NCBI RefSeq assembly: GCF_002968835.1
Contig: NZ_PKQK01000001.1
Span: forward strand, 558,001-622,000
DNA from: Paenibacillus sp. PCH8
GTDB taxonomy: Bacteria; Bacillota; Bacilli; Paenibacillales; Paenibacillaceae
DNA length: 64,000 nucleotides
Direction of reading: 5' to 3'
Positions 9,939-18,438 of this stretch are shown here, in pieces. The position numbers and the translations under genes were made by a program. The stretch's first letter is position 1; every line of letters begins with the position of its first letter. The notes under the pieces were generated by a model that saw only the letters and a program-made list of their open reading frames with translations, had not been told where the DNA came from and did not search any database.

Positions 9939-10396
9939 CTCCCTATAATCTTAGCTCAGTGTACGTAGGTAGTTGGCCACAGGGCATGGACTGATAACTA
10001 TCTTTACCCATGCTAGAACCTATTTTTCAAGAAATGAAGGCTATTGACTTGGTACTTTAAATCCTTATAAACATGAATTAACACCATTAAATAAACGATA
10101 TCCACTAAATTTTTCAATTTCTTAAGCTAGCGGATTCGATCCGGTATTGTTGTTTCAGATGAACTAAAGCTTAGCCCACAAGATTAGTCAAGTCATGTTG
10201 AGGCATATAACTTGGGCAGTTTCCAGAAGGGGCGTAAATGATAAATGGTATTGATATCAGTCCTGTAATAGGGGCAGCGAATCCTCTTTTTCCTAAAGCA
10301 AGAGGGCATCCAATATGGATAATATAGAAGCAATTTTTTTTTTAGAACTCAAGATAGAAATGTTTTTTGAAAGCATGGGGGGAAATCAATCAAAAA
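9939..10396. other. Intergenic, no gene seen
   Basis: AT-rich with poly-T/A runs near 10330. A 26-codon open stretch near 10239 has no family resemblance. I see no gene here. Confidence 0.4.
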
Positions 10397-10421
10397 GCAG
10401 CCGTTCCAGTTGGAAGGCTGC
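10397..10421 (-). terminator. Intrinsic terminator, minus strand
   Basis: The stem GCAGCC-TTCC pairs with GGAA-GGCTGC around AGTT, preceded on the plus strand by AAAAA (a U-run when read on minus). It lies about 70 bp past the end of the 180-residue gene. Confidence 0.6.
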
Positions 10422-10436
10422 CTAGTTGCAGTTTAG

Positions 10437-10461
10437 AACTAACGCTTCCCGTTAGTTGATT
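10437..10461 (+). repeat. Dispersed repeat family B, copy 2 (palindromic form)
   Basis: AACTAACGCTTCCCGTTAGTT is an almost perfect inverted repeat, in the same orientation as the other copies. Confidence 0.6.
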
Positions 10462-10487
10462 AATAAAAATGTTAACTTGTCCTTAAC

Positions 10488-11030
10488 TTATCCTCGATTA
10501 TGATCTAACCCTTGCCCCAAATAAGTCTTTTGAGGTAAATCCATATTGTTGTATAATTTAGAAATTTCCGAACGAAAAGTATCCTGTGTTTTAATAGTGA
10601 GTAGATATCCATTTATAGTGTTAACAATCATCTCAATTTCAGATAAATTGTATGAATCCATATCCATTTTTGAAATGATCACTTGCTTACCAAGCACTTC
10701 TGATAAAGAAAAGATAATTTGTTTCTTTACATCGTCATTTAAATCTTGAAACAGGAGGACAAGGTTTTCAAGGTCATCCTTCGTCAAACTGGGGGATTGT
10801 ATAGCAATATGTTCAGGCGATGAAGACTTGATAGCATGAATCTCAATGATGTCATCCATTTTAAATTTATAGTTTATGCCTTCTTCTGTTTCAACAAATA
10901 AGTAGACCTCATTTAATTCTTTTGAAACACCACGGAAAAATTCATCTTGATTATTAACTTTAAGTACTACAGAACGATGTTCCTTAACTGTCATCTCAAT
11001 AAATTGTCTCTTATTCATCATATTATGCAA
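10488..11030 (-). CDS. Hypothetical protein, 180 residues
   Basis: Not recognised. The sequence looks like a real soluble protein. The N-terminal third is beta-rich (RSVVLKVNNQDEFFRGV, EVYLFVETEEGINYKFKMDDIIEI) and may be a small SH3/Sm-like barrel. The rest is helical and acidic. A strong GGAGGAG site is 7 nt before TTG 11030, which suggests a TTG start; the in-frame ATGs three and four codons later are too far from it. It stands alone, with its own terminator downstream. Confidence 0.6.
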   Translation of the reverse strand: MHNMMNKRQFIEMTVKEHRSVVLKVNNQDEFFRGVSKELNEVYLFVETEEGINYKFKMDDIIEIHAIKSSSPEHIAIQSPSLTKDDLENLVLLFQDLNDDVKKQIIFSLSEVLGKQVIISKMDMDSYNLSEIEMIVNTINGYLLTIKTQDTFRSEISKLYNNMDLPQKTYLGQGLDHNRG

Positions 11031-11100
11031 TGTGTTCTCCTCCTCCCTTTTAGAGATAAGGTTATTCTATATGAGGTATGCTGTTCCCTTTTGTCCTTAA

Positions 11101-11130
11101 ACTAACCTGCCCGTTAGTTCAATAAGATAG
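11101..11130 (+). repeat. Dispersed repeat family B, copy 3
   Basis: ACTAACCTGCCCGTTAGTTC followed by AATAAGATAG, same orientation as the rest. Confidence 0.6.
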
Positions 11131-11214
11131 ATGAACAGTATCGACCGGGTCTGAACCAGCTGATCCCCATACTTCCCCATTAATTTGTGATACGTTTCTC
11201 CGTGACTAAAATTA

Positions 11215-11242
11215 AACTAACCTGCTCCGATAGTTGCATAAG
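11215..11242 (+). repeat. Dispersed repeat family B, diverged copy 4
   Basis: AACTAACCTGCTCCGATAGTTG is a degenerate copy about 115 bp after copy 3. A weak hairpin (AGCTG...CAGCT, 11248-11266) follows and may terminate the phosphotransferase gene. Confidence 0.45.
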
Positions 11243-11312
11243 AAAAAGCTGCCTTAAAGACAGCTCCATTAACGCACCCTTCAGTGCAATTAAAAATTCT
11301 ATTTTAATGCCT

Positions 11313-12197
11313 TTATCTTTCACTTTCGTAATCATTAATGATTACTTCTATAATATTATATTGTTCATCTGCAACTGCTTTGTTAGATTGTTTATTATAG
11401 TTGTAGGTTATTAAAGCCTTCCATAAAGCCCAACCTCTTGCTCTATTCCAAGTTTCTGCATCAAAATTCAATGCATTCTTAAATGACTTTCTGCTACTAT
11501 CATCAAAAAAAGTCCATGCCATTGCAGCATCGCAAGAAGGGTCTCCTACCCCCAATATCCCAAAATCAATAACCGCACACAATTTACCATTTTCAATTAA
11601 TATATTTCCTGGGGCTATGTCACCGTGGACCCAAACTGGTTCACCAGCCCACTTTGAAGTTAATGCCAATTCCCAGATTTCTTCCAATAGGTGTTTGTTA
11701 AAAGTATTTACATTATTATTAATGGCATCTCTACACTCATAATCGTATACAACAATATCTCCGCCTCTATAAAAATTATGTTCGCCAGCTAAGGGACCTT
11801 CACTGGCGTCAATAGATTGTAATTCAACTAAAAATTCTCCCAAATCATTTGCAAATTGATTTGAATCATCTATATTTTCTAAAGTTAATGTCTCTCCATC
11901 CAACCATTTGTTGACTGACCAAGGGTGTGGGTAATCCTCACTTGGTTCTCCTTTAGCTAATGGTTCAGATATTTGTGTAGAAAGTTGCCTGGCTAAAATG
12001 GGTAACCATTTTTGTTCTTTTTCAACTTGGGGTACATAGGCTTCATCACTTGGTAACCTAACGCTCATACTGTTGCCTAAGTGAAAAGTTTTATTATCAT
12101 TTCCACTTTTTTTAACAGGCTTAACTTCAAAATCAGTCCACTCTGGAAATTGGCTATTTATTAACTTTGAAACTAAATCTACATCAATTTTTATCAT
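11313..12197 (-). CDS. Aminoglycoside/macrolide phosphotransferase-family kinase (APH)
   Basis: This 294-residue protein is a member of the APH/choline-kinase fold. The catalytic loop VWVHGDIAPGNIL (Asp and Asn present) and the metal-binding motif AVIDFGILGVGDPSCD are both intact. The N-lobe (FHLGNSMSVRLPSDEAYVPQVEKEQKWLP) resembles the group containing macrolide 2'-phosphotransferases and related aminoglycoside kinases. It would phosphorylate a small molecule with ATP or GTP. The substrate cannot be read from sequence. ATG 12197 follows a GGGAG site. It stands alone, 0.5 kb from a drug-resistance pair, which makes a resistance role attractive but unproven. Confidence 0.85.
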   Translation of the reverse strand: MIKIDVDLVSKLINSQFPEWTDFEVKPVKKSGNDNKTFHLGNSMSVRLPSDEAYVPQVEKEQKWLPILARQLSTQISEPLAKGEPSEDYPHPWSVNKWLDGETLTLENIDDSNQFANDLGEFLVELQSIDASEGPLAGEHNFYRGGDIVVYDYECRDAINNNVNTFNKHLLEEIWELALTSKWAGEPVWVHGDIAPGNILIENGKLCAVIDFGILGVGDPSCDAAMAWTFFDDSSRKSFKNALNFDAETWNRARGWALWKALITYNYNKQSNKAVADEQYNIIEVIINDYESER

Positions 12198-12690
12198 TTA
12201 TAATTTCTCCCTTTAATCTTATTTATTCATCACCCAAAACCCAGATACAGTCACAAATTTATTTGATAAACGCATCCTTATCAACCCCTTTAATTTGATT
12301 ACATTTAATGTACCATATACTTACTATTACAAGAACTTCTTATTCCACTATCCTGCACGTTAGCTTAATGAGGAGCTCATCATCCTAATATAATTTTCGT
12401 GTTCTCTACTTTCTGTAAAGGTATACAAAAAAGGAGCGTCAGCATTTCTGCAACGCTCCTATTGTCCGTCCGCTAGTTGAAAACAGCAGATGATCACTTT
12501 GATGCCTTCTCAGTTTTGTTGAGCTAACGTTTCCCGTTAGCTCAACAAATTGTTTCTAGTAATATAAAAAGGTAGGGGAGGTTACCCCTTCTTTAATCAA
12601 CTCGCTTCTTGCTCTATCCACGGGTCACTGTGTTCGGTGCAAACAGCCTGCCCACGCCCACCATAATTCGAAAAAAAAACACTCATTCGA
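12198..12690. other. Intergenic with two repeat-B copies and a terminator
   Basis: No gene. Repeat B copy 5 is at 12347-12372, and copy 6 at 12516-12548 is nearly a perfect 15-bp palindrome (TTGTTGAGCTAACG...). A hairpin at about 12434-12462 (GGAGCG...CGCTCC, A-run at left) would terminate minus-strand transcription coming from the MFS gene. Confidence 0.5.
12516..12548 (+). repeat. Dispersed repeat family B, copy 6, longest palindrome
   Basis: The arms TTGTTGAGCTAACG and CCGTTAGCTCAACAA pair over 14 of 15 positions around TTTC. This is the best-preserved stem of the family. Confidence 0.65.
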
Positions 12691-13911
12691 TTAATGACCA
12701 ATGTGTTGCTTTTCTTTACCTGTACCATGAAACTTGACAAATATAAAAATTCCGATTAAGGCCACAACAATCCCCGACCAGAAAAACCAAACTTGAACTC
12801 CGAATCGGTCGGCAACCGGTCCCGCCAACGCGAGCCCGATCGGGGAAGACAACAGTCCAATACTCGTGACAAATGAGAGTACACGCCCCAATATTTCAGG
12901 CTCGTAAGACTTCTGGATCATAGCCATGTAAGGACCGTTGAACAAAGGCGCCGCCATACCCATAAAGAAGGATAAGACGATGAAAGCAAGGAACGCATCG
13001 CTCCCTACTAGCCCGTTCAGGACGCAGGTGATCCCAATCGAAACCAAGCTCAGACACATGTATGTGGTATCTTTCCACTTAGAAGCAAGAACCGACAACA
13101 GTACGCCACCAAAGATCATACCAATTCCGAATACTGCCTCAATCAAGCTGGCGCTGTAACCTCCTCGACCGAAGTGAGACAACGTCATCAAGGGAAAGAG
13201 CATCGCCAGAGGCATAAAAACAACACTAAAGATTGCCATTGCAATCGTAATTGTGACAATAGACTTTACAGAAAGGAACGCTTTCCAACCGAAAGTAAAT
13301 TCCTTACGGAACGAAGACGTTTGTACGATTTCCGGCTTCGGTTGATGAATATTGACAAATAGAAGCATGAGATTAGCGATTAATGCACCAACCACATCTA
13401 AAAGCAATACCGTTCCTAGTGAAGTAGCCGAGTATACTGCTATTCCGAGCGCTGGTCCGAGTACGCTGGAAGCGGAGAACACTAACTGATTCCAGCCAGC
13501 CACCTTGGTTAATTGTTCTTCCGGCGCGATTAAAGGGATCGCAGCTTGGAATGAAGGGGCATGGAAGGAGGAGGCTGTTGATCGAATAAATAGTATTGCA
13601 TAAACGGTCCATAAACTTGGTTCACCCCATAAGTAATAGGCACCTAAAACCAAACTGGAAAACGCAATAACGCTGTCAGAAACGATCATAGTGAGCTTAC
13701 GATTCCATCGATCAAGCCAGACGCCAATGAATGGGCCCATGAGCGCTTGCGGCAGGAACCCGACAAGACCTGCAATCATCAACACGGTAGCCGACCCCGT
13801 CGTCTCAGTCAAATGCCAAATGATTGAAAACTGAACCATAGAAGATGTTAGAATCGAAAAAATTTGCCCGCTGAAGATTAATATGAACGTCTTTTTCCAT
13901 TGCATATACAT
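12691..13911 (-). CDS. MFS drug efflux transporter, Mef-like
   Basis: The 406-residue protein has twelve predicted membrane segments. It belongs to the macrolide-efflux branch of the MFS by pattern (GQIFSILTSSMVQFSIIWHLTETTGSA at the start, GPFIGVWLDRWNRK in the first cytoplasmic loop, SSVLGPALGIAVY in TM5). It would use the proton gradient to export drugs from the cytoplasm. The start is one of two close in-frame ATGs (13911, with GGGAGT ahead). It lies 61 bp downstream of the ABC-F gene and is probably cotranscribed. Streptococcal mef/msr operons pair the same two functions, but in the opposite order. Confidence 0.85.
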   Translation of the reverse strand: MYMQWKKTFILIFSGQIFSILTSSMVQFSIIWHLTETTGSATVLMIAGLVGFLPQALMGPFIGVWLDRWNRKLTMIVSDSVIAFSSLVLGAYYLWGEPSLWTVYAILFIRSTASSFHAPSFQAAIPLIAPEEQLTKVAGWNQLVFSASSVLGPALGIAVYSATSLGTVLLLDVVGALIANLMLLFVNIHQPKPEIVQTSSFRKEFTFGWKAFLSVKSIVTITIAMAIFSVVFMPLAMLFPLMTLSHFGRGGYSASLIEAVFGIGMIFGGVLLSVLASKWKDTTYMCLSLVSIGITCVLNGLVGSDAFLAFIVLSFFMGMAAPLFNGPYMAMIQKSYEPEILGRVLSFVTSIGLLSSPIGLALAGPVADRFGVQVWFFWSGIVVALIGIFIFVKFHGTGKEKQHIGH

Positions 13912-13972
13912 GAAGTCTTTTACTCCCTAATTTCGTTTATTTGATGGTTCTTTCACATCGCCTTACTATACA

Positions 13973-15394
13973 TTACTTCAATCGTACAATTCGGCCATCA
14001 CTCACATCATATACCTGATCGGCGACACTCCCGAGCAGATAAGCATCGTGTGATATAAATACGATGGTGCCTAGGTAATTTCGCATCATTGTCTCAAGAG
14101 CTTCCACGGCGGAAATATCCAAAAAGTTACTTGGTTCATCCAGAAGCAGGATATTATAGCGTCCAAGCAACAATTTGGCTAACTGTAGCTTTATGATTTC
14201 GCCGCCGCTTAATACCGATAGATCTTTGCGAATGTCATGATGCGTGAACCCCATGGATGCGAGCACCGCCCGAATGTCCGAAACCTGGTATTCACAGTTA
14301 TCCTGCATGAATGCCATTACGTTCTGATTCCGAGCAAACTTGTAACCGGTTTGGACAAAATAGCCGATTTCCGCTTTGGGCGATAACGTAATACCACACT
14401 CCCGATCGCGAATCATGTTGAACAAAGTGGTTTTTCCACCCCCATTAGCACCGGTTATCGCAATCTTGCCACCGAGTGGGAACTGGAAGGACACATTGTC
14501 GAATATCAACTTGTCTCCGAACCATTTACTGATTTCGTTTCCCACAACCGGAAATGGATTGTGCAATTCCAGCGCTTTGCTCTGCCGGAATTGAACGCTT
14601 CGTATGGCTTCAGGCGCAGTGACTTCTCCAAGCGCTTTGATTCGCCGTTCCATACTTTTGGCTGCGTTATGAAGCTTCTGCTGCTTGCTGCCTTGGGATT
14701 TCTGATGCCCAAGGCGTCCGCCACCATCCGTACTGTTTTTTCTGTCTGCTCCTTTTGCCTTTTGATCAAGCTTCCTGGCCTGACTTTTCTTCTCCTCAAT
14801 AGCCTGTTCCAGCCGTTCACGTTCGACTACATATTGTTTATATTCGGCAGCCTGGCTTTTTCGTTCTTCTTCTTTCTGGGCTAAATAGTCGGTATAACTA
14901 CCCCAATATTCGGTGATCTTCCCTTCTTTCAGCTCCCAGATCTTATCTATGACCTGGTCTAGGAAGTAACGGTCATGACTAATAATGAGCAACGCCCCCG
15001 AATAATGTTTAAGCCGGTTTACGAGGAAGTTGATGCCTTCACGATCCAGATGGGATGTCGGTTCGTCGGCAAAAATGCCATGCACCTCTCCCGACAGCGC
15101 TTGCGCAATTTTTAACCGCGTCTCTTCCCCGCCGCTCATTGTCTCCACATGTACCTGATTTTGGGTAACCGCCTCTTCCAATTGAGGGATATAGGTAAAC
15201 GCCCCCTTCCTTGCAATCTTGCCATGCTGCAAAGGGATTTTGCCTAGTAACGCCTTGAGCAACGTACTTTTTCCAGCTCCGTTGGCTCCAATCAGACCGA
15301 TTCGATCAAACTCATATAACTCCAACTGCTCGATATCAAGCACGCCGTGTCCTAAAAATTCCACATAAATATCCTTCGCTTTTATCAATAACAT
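13973..15394 (-). CDS. ABC-F ribosomal protection protein, Msr-like
   Basis: The 473-residue protein has two ABC ATPase domains and no membrane segments. Domain 1 has Walker [10 protein letters not shown], signature [12 protein letters not shown] and Walker [12 protein letters not shown] basic linker (about 165-265, rich in Lys/Gln/Arg) follows. Domain 2 has [21 protein letters not shown] and [11 protein letters not shown]. The long linker and lack of membrane segments are typical of antibiotic-resistance ABC-F proteins, which displace drugs from the ribosome. It has an AAGGAGGATTAAGT ribosome site and a leader with promoter, short uORFs and a terminator, as expected for drug-inducible attenuation. 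MFS efflux follows in the same operon. Confidence 0.9.
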   Translation of the reverse strand: MLLIKAKDIYVEFLGHGVLDIEQLELYEFDRIGLIGANGAGKSTLLKALLGKIPLQHGKIARKGAFTYIPQLEEAVTQNQVHVETMSGGEETRLKIAQALSGEVHGIFADEPTSHLDREGINFLVNRLKHYSGALLIISHDRYFLDQVIDKIWELKEGKITEYWGSYTDYLAQKEEERKSQAAEYKQYVVERERLEQAIEEKKSQARKLDQKAKGADRKNSTDGGGRLGHQKSQGSKQQKLHNAAKSMERRIKALGEVTAPEAIRSVQFRQSKALELHNPFPVVGNEISKWFGDKLIFDNVSFQFPLGGKIAITGANGGGKTTLFNMIRDRECGITLSPKAEIGYFVQTGYKFARNQNVMAFMQDNCEYQVSDIRAVLASMGFTHHDIRKDLSVLSGGEIIKLQLAKLLLGRYNILLLDEPSNFLDISAVEALETMMRNYLGTIVFISHDAYLLGSVADQVYDVSDGRIVRLK

Positions 15395-15469
15395 ACTTAA
15401 TCCTCCTTCGAAAATCGCAGTTTCCGTTTTTTCCGTTCGCAGGCTGACCCGCGATTTACATAGAGAGGA

Positions 15470-15502
15470 TTAAATAAAGAAGTACAAGTGTATGCCTCGC
15501 AT
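15470..15502 (-). CDS. Candidate leader peptide 2 (MRGIHLYFFI)
   Basis: A ten-codon frame with an AAAAGGAG ribosome site 7 nt ahead lies between the leader terminator and the ABC-F start. Its position would let a drug-stalled ribosome affect ABC-F translation. It is a prediction from layout only. Confidence 0.4.
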   Translation of the reverse strand: MRGIHLYFFI

Positions 15503-15549
15503 CGTTATGGCTCCTTTTCTACTTGAATTGTTACATAGCCAAACTTATT

Positions 15550-15594
15550 AAAAAAAACAAAACAGACCCAAGTCCACATAGGGGCTTGGGTCTG
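15550..15594 (-). terminator. Leader terminator (attenuator) upstream of the ABC-F gene
   Basis: A 10-bp stem CAGACCCAAG / CTTGGGTCTG (15563-15572 and 15585-15594) is followed on the minus strand by TTTTGTTTTTTTT. It lies between the promoter plus leader peptide and the ABC-F gene, so transcription must read through it for expression. Confidence 0.75.
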
Positions 15595-15732
15595 CATGAA
15601 TTACGCAATAGGGAAGAGCGAAACAAGGCACAGTAAAAAACCGTACAGATCGCAATCGATGTCCTCATACGTAAAAATAAGCAGCGCAAAAAAAGCCCAC
15701 ATTTAGTGGAAATCAGATTTTTTATCGCATGC

Positions 15733-15753
15733 TTACCAAATACGTGGAACCAT
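15733..15753 (-). CDS. Candidate leader peptide 1 (MVPRIW)
   Basis: A six-codon frame with a GAGGAGG ribosome site 10 nt ahead starts about 33 nt downstream of the -10 box. Short leader peptides at this position, ahead of a terminator, drive ribosome-stalling induction in other ABC-F and erm leaders. The stalling itself is inference. Confidence 0.5.
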   Translation of the reverse strand: MVPRIW

Positions 15754-15785
15754 AGATCGCAATCCTCCTCAATTTTTATAGCCGT

Positions 15786-15814
15786 ATCTTAACATCGACT
15801 GCTACAACTGTCAA
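15786..15814 (-). promoter_or_regulatory. Sigma-A promoter of the ABC-F / MFS operon
   Basis: TTGACA (15809-15814), a 17-bp spacer, then TAAGAT (15786-15791), read on the minus strand. The -35 is perfect and the spacing ideal. It is the first element of the attenuation leader. Confidence 0.75.
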
Positions 15815-15840
15815 TATTCGTATCCCGCTTGTTTAACTTC

Positions 15841-16475
15841 AAATTTTTATCACGTGTTATCCAAGTGGTACCAGTGTTAATACAACCTCTGGAATGGAAA
15901 TTAGAATAATCCACTAATGAGTCCTAAGCACCAAGAAGAGGAACATAACATAGTACCTCCCTCGATGATAAAATGTACTCTTCATTTACTCTAAGGTTAC
16001 GCTGAGCATAACTGCCCGTTAGCTTAATGGTAACAGTTTTGATTGAACGGGAGTTTACGAAATCATACTTAAAGCGAGGCGTAGCAAATCTTCTCAAGCA
16101 ACTGGGGTTTTACATACTCTAAAACGTGGGTAGCTACGAGAAGCAAACCCCGCATTTTTGAGAATATCCCCAAGCTTCCCCCTCTACCGATATTAATGCA
16201 TAAATCGCCAGAAGAAAATGATTCTCAAGTGCTCTTTTTGGAATCTATTTTTAGGGTGTATCGTTCTGGAAAATTGGCAATTATGTTGGATTCGTCCATC
16301 CATCTGGATCCCACCTTTTTGCTGAATATCAGGACGTCGTAGACTAAATTTATTTAGACAAAGTAGATAAAGCTGCTCTGAAATGAACTTAATTACCCTT
16401 TACTTCAAATCTTCTCTTCATTATCCTATAAAACATTGATGAGTTCAAAAGCGACATATTCCCTATAAAAAACCA
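15841..16475. other. Gene-poor stretch with repeat-B copy 7
   Basis: No gene is recognised. Repeat B copy 7 is at 16008-16030 (CTGCCCGTTAGCTTAATGG). Short frames show no protein-like conservation. Confidence 0.4.
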
Positions 16476-16518
16476 AAAGACATGTTTATGACCAACTATT
16501 GGCCATAAACATGTCTTT
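16476..16518. terminator. Strong hairpin, probable bidirectional terminator
   Basis: A perfect 15-bp stem AAAGACATGTTTATG / CATAAACATGTCTTT has a partly self-paired 13-nt loop. Its minus-strand side follows the decayed GlsB-like gene at 16535-16690. Confidence 0.7.
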
Positions 16519-16534
16519 CTTCAATAAACGAATA

Positions 16535-16690
16535 TAATCTTCAGCTTCGTCGAGTTCCGCGAAGGATAGCGTACAGAATAAATACTACAACAATGGCCCC
16601 TAAGCGATAATATTGCCTATAATCCCACCGGGAACGTCACGTCCCACTAGCACTCCACTGGACATTCCAAGTACCGATCCTGCTACATCA
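16535..16690 (-). pseudogene. GlsB/YeaQ-family membrane protein remnant with internal deletion
   Basis: The minus strand reads DDVAGSVLGMSSGVLVGRD then VPGGIIGNIIA and a stop. One frame over it continues GAIVVVFILYAILRGTRR. The Gly-rich GRDVPGGIIGNIIAG core is the hallmark of these small stress-associated membrane proteins; the middle segment is missing. Not functional. Confidence 0.5.
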
Positions 16691-16767
16691 TCATGGTCCG
16701 TGCTTGTAGTGACGTCGTGGCATGCAGTTATTTCTTGTTCCAGACGTTTGTTTTTTTCTCTATACGC

Positions 16768-16992
16768 TTAGAGAGCATCATTACCCAGGAGCAGATGGAC
16801 CGGAGGTTGTTCTGCATTCGTCAACTTGACAATGGTTTCTGCCAGTTTCATCGGATCGCTAGGTTGGTTTTTATTGTAATGAGAAGCGAAGTTCTCCATT
16901 TCACCAGAGATACCCACATAATCGGAAATGACCCGGTCTGCCCGAAGCAACGATGAACCATCCCAGGAAATTGGTTCGGAGAAATATGCCAT
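16768..16992 (-). pseudogene. C-terminal fragment of a short-chain dehydrogenase/reductase
   Basis: The 74 residues match the end of an SDR oxidoreductase (SLLRADRVISDYVG, KNQPSDPMKLAETIVKLTNAEQPPVHLLLGNDAL). The Rossmann fold and the catalytic Tyr-x-x-x-Lys are absent, so this is a 5'-deleted remnant. Confidence 0.65.
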
Positions 16993-17100
16993 CTGAAATC
17001 TTCTTAACGAGGTTGGTCATCTTGATTGCGCATTTTCTCTAGTAGCATTATTCGCGATTAATAACCTAATCCTTATATTTATTTTTACACAATAAGAACC

Positions 17101-17127
17101 GCCCGCCATTGTCTGAACATGGCGGGC
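17101..17127. terminator. Hairpin GCCCGCCAT/ATGGCGGGC
   Basis: A perfect 9-bp GC-rich stem with a 9-nt loop and A-rich left flank. It would stop minus-strand transcription past the exosporium-like gene. Confidence 0.55.
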
Positions 17128-17143
17128 TAAGTTACCCAATAGA

Positions 17144-17375
17144 GGTAGACTCATGGTCTACATTAATATGATATGCCATAGCTGGGGAGCTGTGAATACA
17201 ATTTATAACTTGAACAAAAAAGCCCACCAGCTTAATACTGGTGGGTAGAGAGGTGTCCTCTATATCTTACGCACAAAGCTTAACATCTGTGCATGATTCT
17301 TATTAATCTGAAACTACAAGTCCATCAAAGTTCTCCGGACCTACACGAACGGTACCAAGTATGTTGGAGCTAATG
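17144..17375 (-). repeat. Duplicated block (second copy at 8650-8889)
   Basis: It contains the 3' end of the exosporium-like gene, its terminator hairpin (17223-17245, CCCACCAG / CTGGTGGG with an A-run at left) and a GTAGAC/GTCTAC inverted repeat. All are shared in order with the copy 8.5 kb upstream. Confidence 0.75.
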
Positions 17376-17725
17376 AATGCAGTGTACGTCAATTGAGGCA
17401 AAGCTGGTGGGTTGAAGTCATCGGCAGAGAACGTAATTACTTGTGGAGCAAGTACACTCAAATTAAATGTGGATGTTGCTGAGTAGATAAGCGGATCGGT
17501 AGGCGCCGTACCTCTTACAATTGTAATTGTAATACCAGCAAGAGCCAACGGTAATTGTACTGAAACGGTTCCTTTTAATTGAACTCTTAGGTTTGCTCCT
17601 GCTCCTGCTGTTTGCAGACCAATTTGACCAAATAACTGAGGGGTATTAAGAACGAAAATGGGTACTGCAATAGAGTTAGCAAAACTTGCGTTCTGTGATG
17701 TTCTTGCATCAAGAAAAGTTGTCAT
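17303..17725 (-). CDS. Small beta-rich protein, exosporium-protein-like
   Basis: The 140 residues have no signal peptide and no Cys. They are built of alternating hydrophobic beta-strands (AVPIFVLNTPQLFGQIGLQT, LRVQLKGTVSVQLP, VITFSADDF, GTVRVGPENFDGLVV). This pattern, and the start MTTFLDART, resemble small spore exosporium proteins annotated in Bacillales; the assignment is from memory of that family and is tentative. It has an AGGAGGTAGA ribosome site and its own terminator. A truncated paralogue lies at 8650-8889, near the collagen-like gene, which supports a spore-surface role. Confidence 0.6.
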   Translation of the reverse strand: MTTFLDARTSQNASFANSIAVPIFVLNTPQLFGQIGLQTAGAGANLRVQLKGTVSVQLPLALAGITITIVRGTAPTDPLIYSATSTFNLSVLAPQVITFSADDFNPPALPQLTYTAFISSNILGTVRVGPENFDGLVVSD

Positions 17726-17984
17726 TAAAATCTACCTCCTAATCGTTGAGATAGGATAGTATATTCATAATCTACTAGTGTGCTTGGACATCTTGCTAAA
17801 TAAACTAAGGCTTATTATATAATGTTTCATCCGTGGAGCTTCAGCTCCCCAGACTTCTATCTCATTAATTACCACGTGGCGGAGGTAGATATTAAAAGCG
17901 AAATAATCTGACTTTGAAGTAACTGTGCACATCTGGAAAATAAGAATGAACCGGGTATCCCGGTTAGCAGTAAGGATGATTTCT

Positions 17985-18428
17985 ATGCTCAACAATAGCA
18001 AAAAAGGACTTCTACTTTTAATCGTTGCGACCTTATTCTGGTCGGGAAACTACATCTGTGGTCGATATCTCTCCCCGGCGCTGCCTCCAACGTTGCTGAA
18101 CACTATTCGTTGGGCAATTTCAGCCCTCATTTTATTTGGTATGATACGTGCAAGTAAACAGAAGCTTCCGTTATTTTCGAAATGGAAGGAGTTTTCCTTA
18201 CTTGGTTTTATAGGTATCTTCGTTTTCTCGACGCTTACTTATGAGGGATTAACACTAGTCAGTGCATCAAGGGCTGGTATGATTTCAGCTTTGATTCCGA
18301 TATTTATTTTGTTGTGCATCCCCATTGTCTTAAAAGAGAAAGTATCAAGTCGTGCATGGATTGGATCCCTGATTTCAATTGTTGGCTTTTATTTCTTATT
18401 TCAAAGTAAAGAACCAGATTTCGGGTAG
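17985..18428 (+). pseudogene. Truncated EamA/DMT transporter (first half only)
   Basis: It starts at ATG 17985 after TAAGGATG and reads as the first EamA domain with five membrane segments (LLLIVATLFWSGNYICGRYLSPALPP, then TIRWAISALILFG, SRAGMISALIPIFILL, WIGSLISIVGFYFLF). It stops after 147 residues, 11 bp before the end of an intact convergent EamA gene. Normal members have two such domains and about 300 residues, so the 3' half is lost. A functional half-size transporter is possible but unlikely. Confidence 0.7.
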
Positions 18429-18438
18429 CGGTTCACTA

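Noticed and set aside
14376-14884. Open frames opposite the ABC-F gene
   Set aside because: They are antisense shadows without ribosome sites; the ABC-F frame has all family motifs.
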